Below are positions 15,680 through 21,278 of a DNA stretch of 21,278 nucleotides, piece after piece. Source of the DNA: JAQVUB01 sp033809415 (lineage in GTDB: Bacteria; Verrucomicrobiota; Lentisphaeria; Oligosphaerales; Oligosphaeraceae); the NCBI GenBank assembly GCA_033809415.1, contig JAPXLT010000050.1, positions 1 through 21,278 on the forward strand. The letters are read 5' to 3'. Position 1 is the first letter of the stretch, and each line of letters starts with the position of its first letter. The notes below the pieces were generated by a model, which saw nothing but the letters and a program-made list of their open reading frames with translations, was not told the origin of the DNA and did not search any database. A program made the translations under genes and the position numbers.

Positions 15680-15950
15680 GCTCTGACGGATGGAATGGCA
15701 CGCGAATTTGTGATCTGGCCTATTGGTTTCTCCGACGGATCGGTCAGATCAGTCGGATCGGTATAATGCTTTGCGCCGTAGGCGCTTAACTATGCTTAAC
15801 CCCAGGCTTCAGCCTGGGGTGAGGAACCCACCAACGACAGTGCCTTGTAAAGGCACCACAATCAGACAGAGAAGTGCTTATATGCCAATGACTTGGAGCT
15901 TTCTCTTCAGAAAATCTTTCACAAAAAAGAAGATTTTGGGCAATAGTAGC
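15680..15950 (+). repeat. Left copy of a long inverted repeat flanking two genes
   Basis: This segment aligns over its whole length with the reverse complement of 21012-21277. Shared strings include GCTCTGACGGATG at the outer end, ATGCTTAACCCCAGG, GGTGAGGAACCCACC, GTGCCTTGTAAAGGCACCAC, TATGCCAATGACTTGGAG, ACAAAAAAGAAGATTTTG and ATAGTAGC at the inner end. The copies differ by substitutions and small indels. Confidence 0.9.
15773..15856. repeat. REP-like block of three consecutive hairpins
   Basis: Three perfect stems occur within 84 bases: GCGCC/GGCGC with GTA loop (15773-15785), CCCCAGGC/GCCTGGGG with TTCA loop (15800-15819), and GTGCCTT/AAGGCAC with GTA loop (15840-15856). The spacing and conserved linkers resemble REP-type palindromes. 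A second, inverted copy is at 21116-21209. No T-run follows, so an intrinsic terminator is not the first explanation. Confidence 0.8.
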
Positions 15951-16018
15951 ACAAAAATTTTCGTGCCTGTTTGTGTGGTTCGTGGTAAAAAAATCCCTTT
16001 TGGACAAGGCTAAATAAA

Positions 16019-17389
16019 ATGTCGAAAGCGTTTCATATTGGCTTTGGGGCAGCCGACCTGGCGTCGGCTTTGCCCCAAGATCGCAGTTTTGCTGAAGAGC
16101 GCATTGAAGCCCGGGCGTTATATATAGGCTGTCCGGACGGAACCCCCGAGTCCGTCTGGGTTGTCCTGGATTTCATGGATTTCAACCTTGAGCGCATCAA
16201 TGCTATCAAAGATGCCGTAGCGGCTGCCCGCCAGGTTCCCTGGAAACAGATTCATGTTTTGACTACCCATAATCACGGGGCGGATGTCGAGGTTAACCTC
16301 CCAGTCCTGGCGGAACTGGCGGCTCAGGCAGTCAAGGAGGCACAACATACAGCCCGGCCTGCTGTCGCCCGTGGCGTTCAGATTCAAATGCCAGATGGAA
16401 TAAATTACCATCGGCGAATTTATATTCCGGAATTTGAGAGCACCTGGACCTGTTTCGGCGGTGTGGATATGGGTGAACATCGTTCGGTTGCCGGTTTCCT
16501 GGAAAATGCTATTGACTGCATGCGCAAAGGAACATTGGTCCATGTTGGATGGAAGCCCAGCAAGAGGGTAAATGCGCCCGAGTTTCAGCCAGGAGACCCC
16601 AATTTTTTCCTGATGCAATTTCAGGATGCGCAGACTGATGCTCCCCTGGGGACGATTTCCCGTTTTGCCATGCACGCTACAATGAGGTCGTCACGGGATG
16701 GTAGCTACTATTCCAGCGATTATCCCTGGCATGTCCGTCAACAGCTGGAAAGCCGGTTTGGTGGGAAATCGGTGTTTTTCAATGGTCCCTGTGGTGATCT
16801 TGCCGCCTGTTTTCCCTGGCCGGATAAGGCGACAGGAGTGGAAAAGCGCTATGCAGTCCAGATGATAGAAGCCGGAATGAATGCCTTGGCAACGATCCCC
16901 TTCGAACCATTGGCGGCACACTCCGATATGCTGAAAGTTCCCTTGCCGGTGCGTACGGAAGTGCTTGCCAATCGTGTTGACTTCCCCATGGAAATGCCGT
17001 CGTTCGAGTCGTTACCAAAACGCAAACAATGGCTGGAAAGAGAACGCCTCAACACGACATTGCCTTTTCTGCAGGAAAAATACCGCCAGGGAGTTCCTCC
17101 GGAAGAATTGCGTGGATTCATTGATATTGAACTCGGATTGCTGCGGTTGAATCAGTGGAAACTGCTGGCATTTCCCGGAGAGACCTTCTGGACTACAGGC
17201 GAGGCGGTTTGCAAAGCCCTTCCCGAAGAGAATCTGGTGACGCTCACAGAACATGGCAGAACAGCCATGTATCTTGCGCCTGGAGAAGAATTTCGCGATG
17301 GCGGATATGAGAGCATCTGTTCTGTGACAGCGCCTCCCGCAGAAGAGATTATGCGGGAAGCCGCGATCGAATTTGCCAAAAGAGGATAG
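16019..17389 (+). CDS. Neutral/alkaline ceramidase-like hydrolase
   Basis: 456 residues with the order of motifs found in the neutral ceramidase N-terminal domain: IGFGAADL near the start, TTHNHGAD (82-89; His84 and His86 at the site of the usual THTHSG zinc motif), FAMHATM (216-222, second zinc His219), YYSSDYPW (230-237) and FFNGPCGDLA (253-262), followed later by LAFPGETF. Neutral ceramidases hydrolyse the amide bond of ceramide with zinc, but many bacterial relatives probably act on other N-acyl substrates. Unlike secreted ceramidases it has no signal peptide and lacks the usual C-terminal immunoglobulin-like domain, being short for the family. AAGG lies nine bases before the ATG. Nineteen bases separate it from the GH39-like gene, so the two form an operon. 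Confidence 0.82.
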   Translation: MSKAFHIGFGAADLASALPQDRSFAEERIEARALYIGCPDGTPESVWVVLDFMDFNLERINAIKDAVAAARQVPWKQIHVLTTHNHGADVEVNLPVLAELAAQAVKEAQHTARPAVARGVQIQMPDGINYHRRIYIPEFESTWTCFGGVDMGEHRSVAGFLENAIDCMRKGTLVHVGWKPSKRVNAPEFQPGDPNFFLMQFQDAQTDAPLGTISRFAMHATMRSSRDGSYYSSDYPWHVRQQLESRFGGKSVFFNGPCGDLAACFPWPDKATGVEKRYAVQMIEAGMNALATIPFEPLAAHSDMLKVPLPVRTEVLANRVDFPMEMPSFESLPKRKQWLERERLNTTLPFLQEKYRQGVPPEELRGFIDIELGLLRLNQWKLLAFPGETFWTTGEAVCKALPEENLVTLTEHGRTAMYLAPGEEFRDGGYESICSVTAPPAEEIMREAAIEFAKRG

Positions 17390-17408
17390 TTCGCCTTAAG
17401 GAGATATT

Positions 17409-20400
17409 ATGAAGAAGTTATTGCTTGGATTGTGGCTGCTGACTGTTGCTTGTTTTTCAACAGAATTGATCTTGAATGGCGATTTTGAGCAGGGGCTGGA
17501 CAACTGGGAGGTAGCGACTTGGATCCCGAATAACAAGGTGCCGGAATTGGAGAAGACTGACATGCCCGGCGCGGGCACGGCGTCTATCAAGATGCAGTGC
17601 ACGCCTGAGTTCAAGACGGTGCTTTGGCAGCCCATCACCTTGCCGAAAGGCGAAGATAGGTTTGTCTTCAGCGTCTCGATGAAGTCCCGCAATGTCACCA
17701 AGGGATATTGCATCTGTTACATTGCATTGAATGATGTCAAACCTGATCCGGCTTCGGTAAATACTCCTGCCTGCTGGAAGGACGGCCCGAATTCTGAATG
17801 GACAACATATCATCGGGAGTTCCAGGCGCCAGAGGACCCCACCAAGCGAAAAGGAAAAGTTTATATCACCACGACGACAGATGCCCAAGGACTGTTTCTT
17901 GTGGACAACGTTTCCTTGAAGGCGCTGGACGCAAAGGCGGAGGCAAAGCAGCTGGAGGAAGTGAAAAAAACGAACATTGCGAAGATGGACCCTGCGCTGG
18001 CGGTACCCTCCGGCTTTAATTTGATGAGCAGTGAATACGTGATCTTGGACTGGTATGGACCGGCAACAACGCCGAAGACGGGGAAAGAAAGTCTGGACTT
18101 TTCGGTCAAGAAGGGGGAGTTCGCAGCGGTCATGCAGCCTATCCGGATCACAGATATGGATGGTCAACGGCACCGTTTTTCTGCCTGGGTAAAAGCACCT
18201 GACGATGCGAGAAATTCCTGGAGTGTCTCGGTATTGCACAAGGATAGTCCCCAAGTAAAATCCATTCAATATAATGCACGCCCTACCGGAAAGACCGATA
18301 CGGACGGCTATGTGGAAGTGGCTTGCGAACCCATGGGACTGGAAAAAGATACCAAGGAAATGCGTGCTATCTTCCGCCTGTTCAACCCCGCCCCCCGTGA
18401 CCTGGAAATCTCCATCCGCAAAATCCGCCTCGAGACGCTGCTTTATCCCACACGGGAACTCACGGTCGAGAAAATACAACTGCATGGCGTTGACCATGAC
18501 AGTTTATATGCCGCAGGGGAAACTCCCAAGGCGACCATCCTGTTGAAAAGCACCTTTCCTGAGAAGCAGCGCTTTATGCTGAAGTTCGTGATAAGAGACT
18601 ACTGGGGCAAGGAGGTGACGGAAATGACTTGTCCGTTGGAATTGCCCGGCATGACGGTAACTCCCTTTGAGATGACTTTCCCTCAGCTGGTGGGACACCC
18701 TGGTTTCTACGAGGTGACATTGCAACGGCAGGCGGATTTGAATCTGGCAGAACAGGAGTTCTCGATTCTTGTTGTGGATGAAGTGCCTGCCGAACGTGAC
18801 CCTGTCTTTGGATTTACCTTTTTCACAGATACAGTGGCGAAAGCAGAAGGCATGCGCCTGCTGGGCGTGGGAACCAAAGGAATTCTCTTCGAGTGGATCC
18901 TGGGCGAGCCGGCTCCGGGACAATATGAATGGAAAAATTATGACGCAGCAGTGGCAGCCGCCAAGAAGGCGGGACTGAAAATTTGCGGTGGATTTTCGAT
19001 GGGAAGCAAGGCTGTGGCCCGTCATTACAGGGACCCCATCAATAAGATTTTCACCCAGGAGAACCCTCCCAATCCCTATACGGCGGCCTTTTACAACGAT
19101 TCAGATAAATTTGTTCGTGCTGTAGTGAACCGGTACAAGGAGGATATTCACCATTGGGCTTTGTGTGCAGAGATTAATCTGTTGAAAGACAGCCGCCCGT
19201 ACGAATTAACGCAATATCTCGAGCGTTCCCGCCGTACCGCCTTGATTGTCAAGGAGATTTCCCCGGACGCCACGATAGTTGGCATTGGTTGCTCCGGCGC
19301 AGATGGCCGTGCGATTCCACGCTATCCTGTGATGCGGGAACTGTGGAAGAACAAGGGGCTTCATAAAGTCCTGGATGGCGTTGGCTTGGATCAATATACA
19401 TCCCCGCAGGCCTATGGCCCCGGCTTCAAGCCGGTCAATTCGGAAGACGGCATGCTACGGGAAATGCTGCAGGAGGCATTGCGGATTGTCAAGGAAGACG
19501 GCAAGAGCATTGTGGCTGTCGATGAGAAGGGATATACCATCAAACGCTCATTGCCGATTGGCTCCTCATACGCACGGGATATGGCCAATGTACTTTCCAG
19601 GGAGTATGTCATCATCAAGAGCCTTGAAGTGCAACATTGGCTGTATTACAAGTGGACCAGTTTTACACACAAAGAGGTTCAGGACTGGGGAATGTTCGCC
19701 CCTAACGGACCGCGTCCCTCGGCGGCCGCATACGCGGGCACGGCGCGATTGATGGCCAATGCAACCTTTGTTGAAAAGCCGGAACTGCATCGCGCCATCC
19801 AGGGCTATGTCTTTACGATGCCCGACAAGCGAACTTTGCTGGTTCTTTGGCACAGCGGCGAGGATTCAGCCACTATGCTGGCCGATTTCCCCGGCGATAT
19901 GGAGTGCAGAGACGTACAGGGAAATCAATTCCCCCATGCGGGACGGGAATTCGTTCTTACTGCGGCGCCTGTTTTCTGCTATACGAAAGACTCCCCGCAA
20001 CAAGTTCTGGCGATGCTCAAGGAAGCGGATATCTCCCTGCCGGAAATCGAGGGCGAGTTCAATGTCGGGCAGGATGGGCAGGTCCAGTTGTTGCTGAAGA
20101 ACCTGACCCCGAATCCCTTGGAAGTGACAGCTGAATTCCTGAACGAAAAAACAAAGCTGAAACTTGCGCCCAATGCTGTGCAGACTTTGATTTCAAAGCA
20201 CGCCCTTGCCATGGTGGCAAAGGGAGAATTGAAAGGAGTGGCGTCCACGACCAAGGGACGCAAATATTCCATTCAGAATACGTTGACGACACACGGCATT
20301 GCTCCTGTTGCCAATGGCATGAATGAAGTACTCTCCTTGCCGCCCATTGCCGTGCTGAATCATGCGGAACTCCATTTGAACAACATCGATTATCATGCCA

Positions 20401-20939
20401 ATCGTTTGTGGACTGGACCTGATGATTGTTCTTTGGAGCTGCGGATGGGATATGATGCTGACAACCTATATATTTCGTACCAGGTTACGGATGACATCCA
20501 CTGCAATGAAAGTGCTGTTCACCGCCTCTGGGCGGAAGATTGTGTGCAGTTTGCCTTTGATCCTAACTGTGATGCAAAAGTCAAGGCACTACAGGGAAAA
20601 ACCGGATTGTTTGATGACGATTCCCTGTTTTCTTTTGGGCTAAGTCACGAAGGAGCAGGACTGTTCTGCCATTTGTCTCCTGACAAGGGGTTGCTTCATA
20701 CATCGATGCAGGGAATGCAGGCAACACGAGATGAGGCGAAGAAACAGACCAGTTATCAGGTGACGCTGCCATGGAAGAACCTGGGGATCGAGGCTGTCAA
20801 GGGACGCATATTTGCCTACAACGTAATTGTTATGGATGCCGATGCCAAGGGTCAGGGCGCCATTTACTGGATGCAGCTGACACCAGGCATTGCTGGTGGT
20901 CAGAACCCGGAAAAATACCATTATTTCCAGTTGCAATAG
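17409..20939 (+). CDS. Secreted multidomain GH39-like glycoside hydrolase with CBM9-type C-terminus
   Basis: 1176 residues. A signal peptide covers about residues 1-17 (hydrophobic LLLGLWLLTVA; the following Cys in LTVAC makes a lipoprotein possible but the box is imperfect). Then come a CBM4/9-like beta-sandwich (about 20-175, starting LILNGDFEQGLDNWE), a second sandwich (about 195-345) and a third (about 350-455). A TIM barrel of clan A type (about 463-770) has Glu588 (CAEIN) as likely acid/base and Glu706 (VDEKGY) as likely nucleophile, 118 residues apart as in GH39. After a beta domain, residues about 990-1176 resemble CBM9 (MGYDADNLYISYQVTDD). It probably cleaves an extracellular or periplasmic glycan. 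The AAGGAG ribosome site precedes the ATG by six bases. The gene is flanked by repeat DNA on the downstream side. Confidence 0.8.
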   Translation: MKKLLLGLWLLTVACFSTELILNGDFEQGLDNWEVATWIPNNKVPELEKTDMPGAGTASIKMQCTPEFKTVLWQPITLPKGEDRFVFSVSMKSRNVTKGYCICYIALNDVKPDPASVNTPACWKDGPNSEWTTYHREFQAPEDPTKRKGKVYITTTTDAQGLFLVDNVSLKALDAKAEAKQLEEVKKTNIAKMDPALAVPSGFNLMSSEYVILDWYGPATTPKTGKESLDFSVKKGEFAAVMQPIRITDMDGQRHRFSAWVKAPDDARNSWSVSVLHKDSPQVKSIQYNARPTGKTDTDGYVEVACEPMGLEKDTKEMRAIFRLFNPAPRDLEISIRKIRLETLLYPTRELTVEKIQLHGVDHDSLYAAGETPKATILLKSTFPEKQRFMLKFVIRDYWGKEVTEMTCPLELPGMTVTPFEMTFPQLVGHPGFYEVTLQRQADLNLAEQEFSILVVDEVPAERDPVFGFTFFTDTVAKAEGMRLLGVGTKGILFEWILGEPAPGQYEWKNYDAAVAAAKKAGLKICGGFSMGSKAVARHYRDPINKIFTQENPPNPYTAAFYNDSDKFVRAVVNRYKEDIHHWALCAEINLLKDSRPYELTQYLERSRRTALIVKEISPDATIVGIGCSGADGRAIPRYPVMRELWKNKGLHKVLDGVGLDQYTSPQAYGPGFKPVNSEDGMLREMLQEALRIVKEDGKSIVAVDEKGYTIKRSLPIGSSYARDMANVLSREYVIIKSLEVQHWLYYKWTSFTHKEVQDWGMFAPNGPRPSAAAYAGTARLMANATFVEKPELHRAIQGYVFTMPDKRTLLVLWHSGEDSATMLADFPGDMECRDVQGNQFPHAGREFVLTAAPVFCYTKDSPQQVLAMLKEADISLPEIEGEFNVGQDGQVQLLLKNLTPNPLEVTAEFLNEKTKLKLAPNAVQTLISKHALAMVAKGELKGVASTTKGRKYSIQNTLTTHGIAPVANGMNEVLSLPPIAVLNHAELHLNNIDYHANRLWTGPDDCSLELRMGYDADNLYISYQVTDDIHCNESAVHRLWAEDCVQFAFDPNCDAKVKALQGKTGLFDDDSLFSFGLSHEGAGLFCHLSPDKGLLHTSMQGMQATRDEAKKQTSYQVTLPWKNLGIEAVKGRIFAYNVIVMDADAKGQGAIYWMQLTPGIAGGQNPEKYHYFQLQ

Positions 20940-21278
20940 AAGCAGCTGTAAAGCCGAACCACCTTGGCATAAAAGAATTTCGCCAAAGCAACAACCCTAT
21001 AAAGTTTCCGCGCTACTATCCCTCAAAATCTTCTTTTTTGTGCAAGATTTTTCAGAAAAGCAATCTCCAAGTCATTGGCATACAATCACTTGTCAAGATG
21101 ATCCGTCTGATTGTGGTGCCTTTACAAGGCACTGTCTTTGGGTGGGTTCCTCACCCCAGGCCTGGGGTTAAGCATGGGTAAACGCCTACGGCGTAATACG
21201 TTATGCCAATCCGCCGATCTGTCAGATAAAACAACCAACTAGACTGCCAATCTGCATGTAATTTCATCCGTCAGAGCC
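20940..21278. other. Terminal 339-bp spacer of repeat DNA
   Basis: No gene is supported up to the window end. From 20974 it is made of element sequence: a core-like CAAAGCAACAACCCTATAAA (20984-21003), then the inverted copy of the 15680-15950 segment. The sequence stops inside the core, so the outer CACGAAA arm is expected just beyond the window. Confidence 0.85.
21012..21277 (-). repeat. Right copy of the long inverted repeat
   Basis: Reverse complement of this segment matches 15680-15950. Its hairpin block is retained: GTGCCTT/AAGGCAC (21116-21132), the perfect palindrome CCCCAGGCCTGGGG (21154-21167; six bases shorter than in the left copy) and a CGCCTACGGCGT hairpin (21184-21195). It encloses, with the left copy, the ceramidase-like and GH39-like genes. 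Confidence 0.9.

Larger units (their letters stand above)
15614..16004. mobile_element. MITE-like element C with hairpin block inside
   Basis: The left arm (15614-15667) is GGTTTTTAACCACGAAAGAC plus two clean AGGCACGAAA units. The right arm (15953-16004) is its inverted copy, ending AAATCCCTTTTGGA. Next to the left arm is the core TATAGGGGTTGCTGCTCTGA and CGGATGGAATGGCA. Then come GACGGATCGGTCAGATC strings, and the three-hairpin block at 15773-15856. The end lies 14 bases before the ceramidase-like ATG, and AAGG, the probable ribosome site, follows it directly. No coding capacity. Confidence 0.65.
15601..16018. other. 418-bp spacer occupied by repeat element C
   Basis: No gene is supported. 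The spacer consists almost entirely of the inverted-arm element at 15614-16004 with a REP-like hairpin block inside. A short open frame of about 96 codons (15723-16013) translates repeat sequence, has no ribosome site and is not called. Confidence 0.85.

Noticed and set aside
15800..15819. CCCCAGGC/GCCTGGGG hairpin as an intrinsic terminator
   Set aside because: No T-run follows in either direction, and it is one of three hairpins conserved in an inverted copy elsewhere.
15723..16013. Short plus-strand open frame in the spacer
   Set aside because: It is composed of repeat-element sequence and has no ribosome site or protein-like composition.
17457..18497. Reverse-strand 346-codon open frame
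   Set aside because: It lies wholly opposite the signal peptide and sandwich domains of the GH39-like gene and shows no motif or ribosome site.

Overview
The window looks like a chromosomal segment from a member of the PVC group, most probably Lentisphaerota. The main clue is a type II secretion-like pseudopilin with the [20 protein letters not shown] leader and a C-terminal DGH motif, a family greatly expanded in Lentisphaerota and also common in Planctomycetes. The spacers are very rich in repeats, which fits this group. The taxonomic call is inference; there is no rRNA or tRNA in the window.

Layout. (1) 12-5390, minus strand: a polyamine-type ABC importer (potA-potB-potC with 4-bp ATGA overlaps, potA starting at TTG, no potD beside it), then a membrane-anchored TPR protein and a GT-C-like membrane glycosyltransferase. 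(2) 5391-5626: a divergent spacer holding a repeat-element remnant. (3) 5627-12500, plus strand: an AraC regulator with a PocR-type sensor domain, followed by a cassette of PIG-L deacetylase, NodB-type deacetylase, L-fucose/L-arabinose isomerase-like protein, SGNH esterase, M24/creatinase-like protein that has lost metal ligands, and an Anabaena sensory rhodopsin transducer (ASRT) homologue. (4) 12756-15600: a GH20-like hexosaminidase-family protein and a pseudopilin. (5) 16019-20939: a neutral-ceramidase-like hydrolase and a secreted multidomain GH39-like glycosidase with a CBM9-type C-terminus.

Working model (inference): region 3 is a regulated pathway that deacetylates or de-esterifies an acylated or amino sugar and isomerises it. 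Regions 4-5 add glycan- and lipid-cleaving enzymes. The AraC protein probably controls the cassette: between it and the PIG-L gene lie two 10-bp direct repeats exactly 21 bp apart, the classical spacing of AraC half-sites, followed by a 9-bp inverted repeat just before the PIG-L start.

The most unusual feature is the spacer DNA. Three spacers (9930-10213, about 12530-12729 and 15614-16004) are bounded by inverted arms built from a CACGAAA-type sequence with a period near 10 bp. They share an internal core and differ by internal insertion or deletion, like non-autonomous miniature mobile elements. One carries a REP-like block of three hairpins. A second copy of its interior lies in inverted orientation at 21012-21277, so the ceramidase-like/GH39-like gene pair is bracketed by about 270-bp inverted repeats. 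Separate 11-bp and 7-bp minisatellites lie between the two deacetylase genes, and a 7-bp minisatellite ends the glycosyltransferase gene.
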